A stretch of DNA of 64,000 bases from Temnopleurus reevesii (taxonomy: Eukaryota > Echinodermata > Echinoidea > Temnopleuroida > Temnopleuridae): assembly GCA_036244855.1 (NCBI GenBank), contig BQKZ01000866.1:1-64000 (forward strand). The letters run 5' to 3'. Below the pieces are notes generated by a model. That model was not told the origin of the DNA, did not search any database, and worked only from the letters and a program-made list of their open reading frames with translations. Position numbers and translations under genes: made by a program. Shown here piece by piece: positions 37,826 to 49,655 of the stretch. Within the stretch, counting starts at the first letter, position 1; the number at the start of each line of letters is the position of its first letter.

Positions 37826-38690
37826 GTGTCAGACAAACATCAATGTTGCAGTATCCATAGACTTCTCATCAAAACAGATATGGAGGGTTGTCATTGTCTG
37901 GGTTTGATGCAACAACTGTTGAAATGTCAGGCAAAACGAATACTCTACTTGCGCAGACTTCTCATCAAAGCAGAGAACATTGCAGGTAGTGCCGGAGCTT
38001 GATGAATCGGTTGTTGCAAAGTCAGGCAAACCTCAATGCTGCAGCATGCATATACTTCTCATCAATGCAGATGGATGGGCCGCCAACATCTGATAGAGAA
38101 GTTGTTGAAATGTCAGACAATCCTCAATGCTGCAGCATGCTTAGACTTCTCATCAACAAAGATTGTGGGGCCGCTATCGACTGGGCTTGACGGATGAGAT
38201 GTTGCCATGTCAGACAAACCTCAATGCTGCAGCATGCGTAGACTTCTCATCAACGAAGATTAAGGGCTGCTATCGACTGGGCTTGACGGAAGAGATATTG
38301 CCATGTCAGACAAACCTCAATGCTGCAGCATGCGTAGACTTCTCATCAACAAAGATTGAAGGGCCGCTATCGACTGGGCTTGACGGAAGAGATATTGCCA
38401 TGTCAGACAAACCTCAATGCTGTAGCATGCGTAGACTTCTCATCAACAAAGATTGAAGGGCCGCTATCGACTGGGCTTGACGGAAGAGATATTGCCATGT
38501 CAGACAAACCTCAATGCTGTAGCATGCGTAGACTTCTCATCAACAAAGATTGAAGGGCCGCTATCGACTGGGCTTGACGGAAGAGATATTGCCATGTCAG
38601 ACAAACCTCAATGCTGTAGCATGCGTAGACTTCTCATCAAAGCAGATAGTAGAGCCGCCATTGTCTGAGCCTGACGTAGCAGCTGTTGCA
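37826..38690 (-). repeat. ~97-bp minisatellite made from the FRMPD C-terminal codons and stop
   Basis: Nine units, counting the genuine exon end, share the plus-strand anchor cttctcatcaa at 37862, 37958, 38055, 38146, 38243, 38339, 38436, 38533 and 38630. Spacing is 96-97 bp, once 91. On the minus strand the five units nearest the gene keep codons for MRSLRMLQH followed by TGA. Units 38243-38533 also encode a tail of the form QYLFRQAQSIAALQ(S). Units beyond about 38150 are increasingly diverged, and some are frameshifted. The array lies directly 3' of the stop, so it would be in the 3' UTR. Confidence 0.9.
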
Positions 38691-38772
38691 TCTTGGGATC
38701 ACTCAGCGGCTTCCCATGAGCCTCACTGGCCGCTCCGAGGGTAGCACCAAAGTTTCGAGCCACGTCTTCAAC
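38608..38772 (-). CDS. FRMPD: FRMPD last coding exon (helical C-terminus)
   Basis: 165 nt, 54 residues plus TGA at 38608-38610. Acceptor GTTTACAG|GTT, phase 0, matching the donor at 43395. It begins VEDVARNFGATLGAASEAHG and ends AALLSALMRSLRMLQH, strongly helical and continuous with the helical end of the previous exon. The tail is not a class I PDZ ligand, unlike the C-terminus reported for vertebrate FRMPD4. The last 26 codons and stop are the first unit of a ~97-bp tandem array continuing downstream to about 37826. Confidence 0.92.
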   Translation of the reverse strand, partial: VEDVARNFGATLGAASEAHGKPLSDPKMQQLLRQAQTMAALLSALMRSLRMLQH

Positions 38773-41700
38773 CTGTAAACAACGAGCGGACAAATAAAAA
38801 GAATCGGCTTGTTTTAATTTTAAAAATTATTCTGGATATACCAATCACAACATTTTCCTCTTTACTTTCTAAAAGCTGGACTAATCCTTTTCCGCTGGGT
38901 TCATATATTGTACCAAAATATCTGATGAACAACTGACATTTAATCCAGAGAGTGCAATTTTCAGGAATAATTATAATTTCTTACTTTTTGAAAGATTACT
39001 TTTGAATTCATATTCTTAATTTGATATTAATCCATTTCTGAAAATTTATATACAAAGTTATTGGGGAATGTCCGCTAACTAGTATATGACAGATTCTGCC
39101 CCAGCTGCCAATTCAAAAGATTCCAAGTCAGAGAACATCACTAAAATTGTGAAAATTCATAACTCTTGGATGAATTGTCATATTTTATGAAATCTTTCAC
39201 ATTATATGCATATAATTTTTCTTCATTCACTGAGAGTGTAGAGTGGGTTTTCCTTTAAGCACAAATATATTTTGGTTGGATTCTAAACATTTAATTTTTT
39301 TATACAGAGTTTGCGTTCTTTGGGATGGATTGGATTCTGGGACTTTGGACCATATTGAAAACTCAAAACTAAATACTGCAGTACAATCATGCCATTATAT
39401 GTCATGGTGATAATGGGTTGTGTGACATAAAATTGTTTGTAGAGATATGTATGACTCTAAGAACGACTGGTGACCATTTCTTGCCCCAAATGAAAGGTCT
39501 CTCGTCATTCCTAGACTTGTGCGTATCTCTGCAACGAGCTTTATGAAACAGGGCCCTGGTTTCAAGCCTTCAATATATCAATCCAATATTAGAAATAAAC
39601 AATTGATGATAAATGTTTGAAATCATTTCATGGGTGAATTTCTAACAAGAAAAAAGCATAAAAAGTGAGTGAAATTTTAAGGGTGGGCTGTGATACTACA
39701 TAACAAGAGGCATCTCTTGTGAATTTGACTTTTAATAGGCAACAACGATGGTGCATGATTTAACGAAAAATGAAATCATATTATGACAACATCTAAACTT
39801 TTGCATGACATTCTACACTAAACGGGCAAGAACGACTGTGATTTGAGTCTAAGGGGAATGATATTTATGATGTAACTTGATCTAAAAGCCATACATTCAA
39901 TTATTTAGGATCAATTATTGTAGACCATATATCAAGCCATACTATTGCATATGGTTACTGGAATTTTCTACAGTAAAATACATTTCCTACAATAAAACAA
40001 TTCCCAGCAATAAATAATAAGAAATTTAGAATGTAGTGTAGATGTGATGTGCAAGCAAAATTATCCTATGATATGCAATTTGGAATTGTCCTTCTCTTTT
40101 TCCAAGGAACAAGATAATTATTGAAACTTTCTGGGTGATTTTTTGTTGCAGCAAAATAAACAAACTTACTGGTGTTGAACTTATCATTGCAGGACACTGG
40201 CAATGTGAGACATCTCTTTGTATCATAAACGTAATAATCATTGATATGATGTTGGTAATATTAGTACACACAATATATAATCAGGAATATACATCAGGGA
40301 GGTGTTTCACCAAGTTGTTCTTAAAGTTACGCACAACTTCAGTTTGACTGGTATCAATTCTTGCGCTGAATGCGCGTACTATTATGAATGATTACGCACA
40401 AGAAGGGGTACCAGTCGAACGTAAAGTCGTGCGTAAAGTCTTTCTTATCTTGGTGATACACCACCCAGTAAGCCTCTTTTATTCCCCAATATACAGTGTG
40501 ATATACAACATACAACATTTCTATTGTGCATGGTAAGCAATGTTTCACAAAGCAATACTTGTTTTCTCCCTAATATGTACCCGGAGTACAAGCAACACAA
40601 AGCGACAAACTTTGGGATGATACATGTATGTCATTTACAAAATTTACCAACACATCCTTTTCTCAAAATGCGGTATATTCAAGCGATATTTAGCAACTTT
40701 TGTTTACAATTCTCCTACGTGCCATCGGCATTGTACACAAGCATTTTGGGGAGTTGACTATTCATAGTGCACAGTTACCTTGCATGGAAGATGGAACACC
40801 TTCCTATGTATCTTCTTCATCCTGGAATATTGAATTTAGAGTAGTTTCATATTCATAAGATTCTTTTCCTTTTCAATCAAGTATAAAAGAGACAGTGATT
40901 TAAAAATATATAGTTATTGCTTGAGTGATTGTTGTGACTATTCTTATACCCTTTTGTTGTCTAATATGGTTTGTTTATGAAGTCAGGTACTTCTGCCTAA
41001 TTGAAATCTCTTGGGACAATACAAATAAATTCCACTGAAAAAACTTAACATCAATTTGGGAGATTACTCAATTTACAGACCTTTGAATTAACTGTATAAT
41101 TGACTGTACTGAATTGACTGTATATATGTTCTCCAGACATTAAATCAAACTAAGTTTTAAAAGAACCTGGAATGCAACTACAGGTAATGCTCTGCCTATT
41201 AAGTTACCTCCCAAAGTCAAATATCTTAGGACTTAAAAAATATGTTCAATTTTAGAAGAGGTACATGTAAATAACACAGATCGTTGTTCCAAAAAAGCAT
41301 TAACTATGGCAATTTTTAAACTTTATTAGATGAGTTGACTGTACTTGCATTCAATGTATGTCCTGTGATCATTATCATTCTATTGATTATGTATTCTTAT
41401 TTTCTGAGACTGTGATTTGTTTAAATGATGAGATTGATTGCAAATCATTCTCAAATTGGTTGAAAAATTGAAATGCATACTTTCACTTGTGCATGGTGTG
41501 CGCTTCTAAGAATACAGGCATGAAACATTTATTTTGTTTGTGGCATGCCAATCTACTGCGCCTTTCTATCAATTGCATTTTTCTAGCAACACCCTAAGGC
41601 TCTACAATAGAGTAGAATTCAGGTAGTATATAGATCTCTGTCCTTGATTGCAATTTTCAAAACATAGTCATTACTCAATAGTTTCTTTTATTGCATCATG

Positions 41701-43394
41701 TGCTCACAAACTGATCACTCAAATACCCTTAAACAAATTCTGTCATCAAAAGCAGGGTTAAAATGTTACTGCTGTTTGTCTATTTGATTGTTTTTATCCC
41801 AATGCCGATGACATGTTGACGATTCTTTTAAATGATGACTCATCATTCCCACGGTAGAATGTAGAGGTTATCACATTGTGCAACTGAATGCTTTGAATGT
41901 TAAATCCTTGAAGTTAATTGACCATTATGCCTTAAGCAACTATCCCCCAGAGAACAATCTAACCAGCTTTGCCATGATATAAATTTCAGACAACGCTGAC
42001 TCTGCCATCTATCTTAACCCACTCAGGACAGAAATTATTCTACAATGAATCTATTCCCTTCCTAAATTACAAACAGTAACATTTGAAGTTTTCTTTGTAG
42101 AATGTTCCTATTAAATGTTGTGTTCCCATATTGAATCTTCTTCCTCAAAAAAGCATGCTAAAAAGTTAGAGGTTGCCAATTGGCATGGAAATTAGTGATT
42201 TTCAAATGATGTCTGCCTTGCCATTTTAAGGATTAAGGACAATTTTCATTTAAAAGATTCACTTCGTACAGCGAAAAATGTTGATAGAATAAAAATGGTC
42301 AGGTTTAGTGTAGATTTTCCCCTTTCTGCTCACACATGTGGTATATTTTTAGAGCACTACAGCAAAAGTCATTGAACCAAAGCCTAAAACGTGTTCTATC
42401 ATCCAGAAAACATGTAACAAATCCTTCATCCCTTGTGTTGTTCCAATTACGTCTAATTACTAACCATCTTTCCAGGTCATCTCAAATGAAAGTCTGTTTT
42501 AATTTTTGCTATACTTTTGCAAGGGTACTGGAAAGACTTATTAATAGATCAAACAGGATCATGAATACATTTGTAGGAATGTCCCTCACCTCCTCCCAGA
42601 TGAACTATAAAACTTATGGATATCATTAACTGTTGGCAACTCACAAATACATTTAATTTCATAATACAGATTGCTAGCGAGCATATTTTGAAGATACTTT
42701 CAAGTCAGGACGGACTAAGTGTTACATTTATTGAGCCTCCTCTGATAGTTAGTTTTAATGTGAATTAATCACCGACTGTAAATAGAGTAATAATGAATTA
42801 ATGAATCTGATGACCATAATTTGTGAGGTATTAGCTTTATCTGTCTGTAGCATGCTGCTGGTTCAACAAATGACGTCATACCGTACCCGTGTGAAAAGTC
42901 ATGAATCAGCATAATCCCTGCAACTCCCCAAAGGACAATAAAACAGTCATGTAGTATACTCATTTAATAGGTGATACCTACTTTTTCATTGCCAGAGTAA
43001 TTACAAACATAGCAACAAATAAGTATTATGCAGAGGTCGTTGGGTGTCAGATTTTAGTATGTAGTGTAATTGATCAAGGGGCTTGCACAAGCGTTAATTG
43101 AAACCTGCATTCAAGAGGGGCTGAAGTTCCAATGATGTCCAGTCTTTACGACTCTCTGGGCGACTGATTGGGCTCATGTGTAATTGGTATTCCCTAAAAT
43201 TGTGATGATTCAGAGCGTAATTTGTTACACTATTCCTCTTTCAAAGGCATTGACACAGGCAAGTTTTCCCTAATAACATTGACTGCATATGGTGAATATT
43301 TTATATGCAGGGAACAATACTTTTTGTTTAAATTACCAATGATGAATAAATATCAAATTTCAATTATAGCTCAAAATCACAAAGCTATTCTTAC
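38773..43394 (-). other. FRMPD last intron
   Basis: 4.6 kb between two phase-0 exons. Contains the family B element at 40307 and a dispersed-repeat fragment around 39455-39560 (gaacgactggtgacc ... gaaacagggccctgg). The 39.12-39.26 kb block (gaaaattcataactcttgga, gtgggttttcctttaa) resembles 60.55-60.67 kb. No further exon seen. Confidence 0.75.
40307..40467. mobile_element. Fold-back element family B, inside an FRMPD intron
   Basis: Ends agggaggtgtttcaccaagt and cttggtgatacaccaccca, with the same interior (ttgcgctgaatgcgcgtact, gggtaccagtcgaacgtaaa) as the copy at 16591. It lies in the last FRMPD intron. Confidence 0.75.
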
Positions 43395-46034
43395 CTTTTT
43401 ACCAAGATTCTTTGCCAGGGGTGTAGAGGACATGACTTCCATGGATGCCTGTGTGGCGGAGCATAGCCTTGCCAGGGTGTGCATGCTGCTATTAGTACAG
43501 TCCTCTAGCTGATGTCCTGCCTGGCCTGCCGCACTCACAACCATCTTGGTGTTGCTGGTGAACTCCCGCACCTCTGACAACAGCCCTTCCTTGTTCTGCC
43601 GGAACTGACGGACGCTGGGTTGACTGTCCAGCTGGGATGTGCTGTCCCGCATGTCATCAGCTAAGAGTTGGATGTCTTGGATTGCCTTGTCGATCGCAGC
43701 TTCGCCAGAGTACTCCCTGCTTTCGATGTCGACGATGAGGTTTGCGTTGTTGTTACCATTGTAGTGCTGATTATATATCGGTGGGCTTTCAGGTTCTGGT
43801 TTGGAAAAGTCGGGAGGATTGGACTTGGGGAGCGGTGGGGGAGATGTGGGTTCGATGTCGCTATCGAAGCTGCCTGAAGGGCTTGGTACAGGTTCAGGGG
43901 AGACTGGGGATGACGTTGGGATGGGCGAGATGGGCCCTGAATGAACATACAGTTTGGTGGAGAGTTTACTAAGGCTTGCTGCTTTGAGGACAGGTGGGTT
44001 GGAGGGCCTCGGAGGGGGTGGTCTCCTGGGCTGGTAGAATGCTGGAGGGTAGCTGTCTGTCAGGCTGATCATGGAAGATGGACGCCCCTTCAGAGTACCA
44101 CCACCCTGTCGGAGGTTGGGCGAACCCTTGGGTGTCTCCATATCCGACTCCGATGTAGAGTCCTCACTGTTGGTCCGTAACATGTTCATGGAGAGAGATC
44201 TAGCCCGAGCATCCAGGCTGTAGCCTGGTTTCACATTGAATTCTGCAGGTTCGGACCTTTGAAAGACACCTCGACTTGGCCTTTCTAATGTGTTGCTATC
44301 TTTTTCTTGTTTATCTTCTACAGAGTTGTTCCGGTCTACTGAATCATCACAAGTAGCTGATGGCCAGAGTGCCTTGAGAGGCTTCCTCGACTTTGATTTA
44401 GATCGACTGCTGCCGCCGTTGCCTTTGAAAGATCCCTGTTTGAAAGGGAGAGAGTCTTTGAATTGGCCCCATGTTCTATTCTTACCAGGGGTAAGTAGTT
44501 TGGATAGTGACCCTGTGAAGGATTGCTTCTTTGATAATGATGGAGAATTTGTTGCAGACAAACTTTCTCTGGGTGTTCTTGGAGATGACTTCCCTGACCC
44601 ATTCACAACAGCACCGGACGTTATCTTTGGTTTAGGAAGGGGAGCTGGCGGAGCTTTCCGGAATGGAATAAGTTTATTGGAATCCTTTGTTGGAGAAGAG
44701 TCTGAAAACGTCTGGCTACGTGCCAGAGGTTTGCTTTTCTTTGGCTTATCAAATACACCATCCTCATCTTTATAGCATCCCCCGTTGGAGTGAAGTCGCT
44801 CAAGCTCTGGGTTTGGAGATATATCACTCTCCCCATTCAACTCATCTGGAGGAGAGAAGGACTTTGGTAGAGTTGCAAATCGATCAGGACTTCTAATCGA
44901 ATAAGACGAGTGGTCATTGGTGCTTTCAAACCTGGATGCTTTGGCGGCAATGCTGGGAGCTTTGTAGCGATTTCGAGGAGGGGGCTGGGGAGGCTGTGGT
45001 GCGGGGTACTTATTTGTTGTCTTCTGGGGAGAGTCACTAGAATACTCGCTCAGCTTCAATTGGAGATCTTTAGGACTGGCCGGTTTGGGAGGCTTTGGAG
45101 GTATACTCGGTTTGGGTCCGAGAATCTTTGGTCTAACAGCAGGCTGCTCTGCAATGTTTTCCTTGATGTCTTTCCTTCCTTTGGTTGTCTCGCCTTCTGG
45201 TAACTCGTGCTGAACATCAGGGGTGCTAATCATTGCATCAAGGATCCCTGAGAAATGACTGTCCATGGAGGCTGTCTCGGATGGCGTGGTGACTGAAATC
45301 TGATCCTGATCGGGTTGATGGAACCCACTATCTACACTACCCTGAAGCTTACTCTGCTGAATACCACGAACCTTGGAATCCAAGTCACTTAGCGAACTCA
45401 AAGGCTTGTCATAACTAGGAGTTGATAAGGTCGAGGAGGTTGAAGGAGAGGGAGATACGCCACCCAAAATGATCGCATCTAGAATGTTGGCAACCTTCTG
45501 CTCTGGGGAGCCATGACCTCTCAGTCGCCCATAACTGTCATACTGGATCTCTAAAACCTCATCATCTCCTTCATCACTTACAGGACTATCCAGCCGCAAT
45601 GATTCCTGCATTGGTGCCAATTCCTCTTGACCCTCTTGATCTTCAACACAGCTCTCCATTCCAAACAAATCAGCCATGCCATTTTCAATGACCAAATGTG
45701 TGGAAGTCTGATGGTTGACCATTTCTTCTCCATTCGCAGAATGCAAGCTGCTATGTGCATTGGACAAGGTTAGCTCCAGGAGTTCTCTGAGACCAGCCTC
45801 TTCTTCAAGGTCTCCCATGTCAGACTGAAGATCTCTCTCATCATCATCATTTTCATCAAACTGTAGATTGTTGTCCTCATCGTCTTCATCAATATGGAGA
45901 ACATCTGGAACTTCTGCGCCCCCATCAATTAGTTCATCAGATTCTTGTCGATCATTCATTGACAAGTTCAAGTTTTTGTTGCTTATCGCATTGACATTGA
46001 CAGAAGTATTCAATACTGATGATGCGCCCAATCC
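43395..46034 (-). CDS. FRMPD: FRMPD long exon, C-terminal half (Pro-rich SH3 ligands, helical end)
   Basis: 880 open codons in the same frame as the preceding half, ending at donor AAAAAG|GTAAGA and joining the last exon in phase 0. The first part is acidic (HIDEDDEDNN, FDENDDDERD). The middle is basic and Ser/Pro-rich with SH3-type clusters (IPPKPPKPASPK, PAPQPPQPPPRNR, RRPPPPRPSNPP). A third PPxY motif, ESPPIYNQHY, lies at 43771-43790. The last ~110 residues (from SGEAAIDKAIQDIQLLADDM to the exon end) lack prolines over long stretches and look alpha-helical, like the conserved C-terminal region of FRMPD proteins. The exact 5' boundary depends on how the two stops near 46.04-46.10 kb are resolved. 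There is no sign of a separate promoter. Confidence 0.88.
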
Positions 46035-46038
46035 TTAC

Positions 46039-46094
46039 CTCTCTGGAGACATCCGTAACAGCTCTAACGACTTTGAAAGATCATGCACAACTTC
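46039..46094 (-). other. 56-nt segment between two in-frame stops, bounded by AG and GT
   Basis: Between the two large open stretches, the same reading frame encodes EVVHDLSKSLELLRMSPER, an amphipathic-helix-like peptide. It is preceded by TAACAG and followed by GTAAGG, a near-consensus donor. The preceding TAA (46098-46100) and following TAA (46035-46037) are each embedded in these splice-like borders. It could be a micro-exon flanked by two very short introns, part of one ~110-nt intron (for example from the GTAAAT near 46125 to an AG near 46018), or ordinary coding sequence hit by two errors. The sequence alone does not decide. Confidence 0.35.
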
Positions 46095-46097
46095 CTG

Positions 46098-48003
46098 TTA
46101 CATTTGGTCAGATATGCTTGATTTACTATTGTCTAATTCACAATGAGAATCATCTCTAGAGATCATACTGCTAACATCAATATCAAAGTCAACTGATTCG
46201 GTTTCTGGAAATGCACTTTCAATGGCGCCCTCATCGAATCCTTTCAAAGGGGGAGGAGGGAGAATCGCCTGAAGGAGCTCCTCATCGATCTCTCCACTAT
46301 CCAAAAGAGGAGGCGGGGGCGGCACGACCAGAGTCGCAATGAGGGCTTCGATGTCATCCACATAACCACCGACTTTGGAGCTAGCTTCCGTTGATGTGAG
46401 CGAAGGAAGAACGACGTCATCGATGCTCTGGGATTGCACTGACGGAATCCTGTCCTCACCTATGTGCACATCAATCGCACTTAGATTAGGGCTGCTACCA
46501 TGTAGAGTTGAGGTACTTTCAGTATCCGAGCTTGTCGCACCTCCAGCTGGGCAGGGCTCATGGCAATCATCTTCCTTCAGAGAAATAGTACTGCTTGATT
46601 CCGCACCTACTAAGATATCTACTGACTCATGGGAGTTTGAAGACATATCAAGTGCATAGTCTCTAGGGGATTGATATACATGTATATTCACATGCTCCCC
46701 ATTGTTATTGTCCATTTCTGATGATATTGTTTCGTTGCCAGAGTCTGATTCACATTCGTTGTCGGGATGCTTGGCTCCAGCTTGTGGTGGTTCTGCGGCT
46801 TCATCCAAACTGGCATTGAGCGCCACTAGAGCTGCTAGCTGCATGCCATGCGCTTCATCTGATGTTGACATGGGCGATGGTACAGGTCGTTCATGTGACA
46901 TGTTTTCTGTAACCGACATTGGTTCCTCATCGCCACCCTCGTCCTGCTCCTCTTGTTCAAAGTGATGTTCTTTTTCATTCTCATTAAGATTGTCTTCGTT
47001 ATCTAAGCCCACTAATTCGAGCTCTACATCGCTTTCATTACCAAGGGTAAGCATTTCATTATCCTCATTGACATCCTCATCGACATCTTCATCGCCCTCC
47101 TCATCAACGTCCTCATCATTACCAGCTAAAGCACATATATGCCTTTCTGGAGCAACATGCAGCTCCACCTCAAGTGATTCATGAACATCCGGTGAAACCG
47201 CATCGTCCAGGAAAACATCTTCATAAGCACCATCGCTCTTACTGGGTGAGAGATCAAAATCAAAATCAAAATCACCAATATTTGTTAAATCAATAATGTC
47301 ACTGTCGAAGCTCTTTGATTGCACCTCAGCTTCATCCAAATCACTGTCGTCACTGTCTCTATGCCGCTGTAACCTCGGACTCATTTTCCGGTGCTGGATT
47401 AAAATCGAGTCTCTTGCTCGCAATCTTGAATTTGGCCTTTCCTCACTACCCTCTGTCCTGTCAGTGCTAGATTCTGAAGAGTGGAACGAATGGCTTTCTG
47501 AACTTTCCTGCGAGGATGAAATACTCATATATTTCCCCTCAGTTGTCATCACATTGTCTGAGTCATTTGACGCTACGGTGTCTTTAACGTTAAACTTCAT
47601 CCCTGTGATGGATCTGAAGATCTTTTTACTGATTCCTTCGGTCAGCGATTTGTCGCGTTTCTTCCCGCCCGCTGCTCTCAGCATTTTCACCTCGCTCTTC
47701 CTGTTGCTATCGATTGCATGAGCACCGATCATACCTGGATAGCCACCATCACTTTCTGGACTCGATGCTTCGCTGCTGAGCAACGTGAGAATCACGTCTT
47801 CTTTCTCGCTGTCCGCTTTCTCCTCTGAGAGCACACTGTCTTCCGATGTAGGACTGGAATCATCCAATTGGAGAGGTGATGCAGTCACACGGTCGGCCGC
47901 ATCAGTTTCATCATCTGAAGGCTCAGATTCCTTAGTATCATCTCGGTTATCTTGCTCTTCTACCGACTCTGCTATCATTTGGAGTCTGCCATGCAGATTT
48001 GTA
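46098..48003 (-). CDS. FRMPD: FRMPD long exon, N-terminal half (acidic, Ser-rich), ends at in-frame TAA
   Basis: A strong acceptor (TGTCTCTTTTTCAATAG|T) opens the exon, and 634 codons then stay open to TAA at 46098-46100. The sequence starts TNLHGRLQMIAESVEEQDNR. It is dominated by Ser, Asp and Glu, including a Glu/Asp block of about 25 residues near 47.05-47.11 kb (DVDEEGDEDVDEDVNEDNE) encoded by gatgag-type repeats. Near the end are two proline clusters, VVPPPPPLLDSGEIDEELLQ and AILPPPPLKGF. No folded domain is recognised. The frame does not end naturally: after the stop the same frame is coding again, with only a second stop at 46035-46037. A small unrecognised intron, an assembly error or true truncation are all possible. 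Confidence 0.85.
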
Positions 48004-48486
48004 CTATTGAAAAAGAGACAGGAAAACATAGTATTAACATCTTAAAGGAAATACAGTCTAATAAAAAAAGGTATACAGATGAAAATATTATGTAAATCAT
48101 CTATGTAAAAGATGTGTGATATCAATCTTATGATATTGAAAACACAAACTATTCAGAAGAATTTGGGGCTTGGGCAATAATATCAGTAAAGTATAGCAAA
48201 ATTCTGCTGCTGATTTCAGTGCTAAGAATTTGTTAATTGCATGACACATACTTCCAAAGAGAGATGACCACGCTTTCTCAAATTTTTCAGAATTCTAATT
48301 ACGTTTGAAGGAATAGCACAATACATAATTTTTCACACTCCATCTTTTTCTTTTTTTTTGGATTTTAATTGATATATAAGAATGAAAGAGTCAAAAGAGA
48401 GTTACAATTTGTTTTCATCTACATAAAGGAATCTAAAATATTAAAGATTATGTAATCAAAAGTTTCAAAGGAGATGTAATACTCAC

Positions 48487-48691
48487 TTTCCGACATAGCT
48501 GTGGTCATCATCATATGAAGGAGGTCCTCCTGACAGGTCGACCCAATGCTGTCCATCTGTTCTTCTTCTCTTTGGCGCTTTCTCATACCCTGGTGAATCC
48601 ACATCATCATCTGATATGACCTCAGATGCTAGGTCGTCTGGGTAGCTCCATTTGGCAGTGGAGACGTGGTGCTTCCCATAGTATGGTGGAG
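48487..48691 (-). CDS. FRMPD: FRMPD exon: post-FERM linker with two PPxY motifs
   Basis: 205 nt: 2 nt, 67 codons, 2 nt. Acceptor TTTTTCTCCATCAG|CTCC, donor GGAAA|GTGAGT. The peptide starts APPYYGKHHVSTAKWSYPDD and ends SGGPPSYDDDHSYVGN. It contains two PPxY-type WW-domain ligands (PPYY and PPSY) and a basic KRRR cluster between them. The region is acidic and probably disordered. The end joins the long exon at 48003 with AA+T giving Asn. Confidence 0.9.
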
Positions 48692-49516
48692 CTGATGGAG
48701 AAAAATAAAATAGACATGAAAGAAAATTGGTATTTCAACTTTATTTTGTGACTCACTGTAAGTTCCATTTTTAAATTCTAATAGTATTTTGTCTCTTTTA
48801 TCTGCACCATTGAAGGCTCATCATCATTATTACACGTTATCATATAACCATTTCCAAATCATTGTAAGCAGAAGGGGCAAACGACTAGGACACAGTAAAC
48901 AACTTCATTCACGCATACACAATAGCTTCATGATCACAAAAGAAAGTTCCAGGTGCGACTCTTGTTCAACATTTTTCTACAGACTGAAAAGGATGGAAAT
49001 TTCTTTGTATAGCTATTGTTAATGCTTGAATGGAGGTTGTTTTCTTTGTCAAGGGCCTTTGTCCCTTCTACTAACATTCAATGTTTAGCGCACGCAAGAG
49101 GCTTGTCGTTCACCACTGCCAGGTCCCTCTCTGTTGTAGGCTATCATCACGACAATGACACAACATTCATCATGACCATGTATCATGCTCTATAATCAAT
49201 TTTTCATCAGGCAAAGAAATCCTCAAAAATTTGGTTCCATTTGCTAGGATATGTACAAATTAATATTTTTGTTGATAAAACATCATTTACATTCATTTCT
49301 TGTTGTTGAACAAATCACCTGGACAAATATTATCAAATTTGGAGCTTTATCTAATGATTTATAGCACAGAGTATAAACTACTGTTATCAATAGAAAAATG
49401 AATAATAATTTAAAAATTGTGGGAAAGTGTGCCAAAATTGACAAAATAGATTCCTTGAGCAATAAAACCATACCAATAGGCAGAAGTTATGGGGGGGGAA
49501 GAAAAAAAGAAATTAC

Positions 49517-49655
49517 CTTCAGCACTAGCAGGTGGTTTCCATAAACTACTCTCTGTAAGTAGAGTCCTGTTCCTGTTGCCTAGCAATCTGTAGTAGCCAT
49601 TGATGAAGGACGCCATCTGTTGGGCATCTTCACTTGGCATCAGGAATACGATGGG
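49517..49655 (-). CDS. FRMPD: FRMPD exon: end of FERM F3 lobe
   Basis: 139 nt: 46 codons plus 1 nt. Acceptor TGTTCATGCAG|CCC, donor GAAG|GTAATT. It encodes PIVFLMPSEDAQQMASFING then YYRLLGNRNRTLLTESSLWK and PPASAE. This is the final F3 strand and C-terminal helix, in the FRMPD pattern PI-x-x-LM-x-x-x-[ED]A...GYYRLL. The final G joins CT of the next exon to give Ala. Confidence 0.93.

Larger units (their letters stand above)
28923..38607. other. AT-rich region: FAM181 upstream flank and probable long FRMPD 3' UTR
   Basis: 28.9-29.6 kb is the 5' flank of FAM181; a purine/pyrimidine-mixed 5' UTR is possible but no promoter motif is clear. From 38607 leftwards the minus strand is free of long ORFs and, to about 31.5 kb, nearly free of the fold-back elements common elsewhere. 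This fits a long, constrained 3' UTR, as is common in neural genes, though no end can be fixed because AATAAA-like words are frequent. Family C and D elements lie at 30.97-31.45 kb. An at-rich dinucleotide run lies at about 29585-29612. Confidence 0.5.

Noticed and set aside
37826..38690. Regular ~97-bp repeats resembling an array of repeats and spacers (CRISPR-like)
   Set aside because: The units are homologous along their whole length, derive from the adjacent exon, and the host is a metazoan; it is an exon-seeded minisatellite.
45997..46034. Independent gene start at the second half of the long FRMPD exon
   Set aside because: The apparent first codon is TTG, there is no promoter-like sequence, and the frame is continuous with the preceding half.
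43668..48045. Many plus-strand ORFs opposite the FRMPD long exon
   Set aside because: They are antisense shadows of a GC-richer coding exon. The minus-strand frame has splice sites, phase continuity and family motifs.
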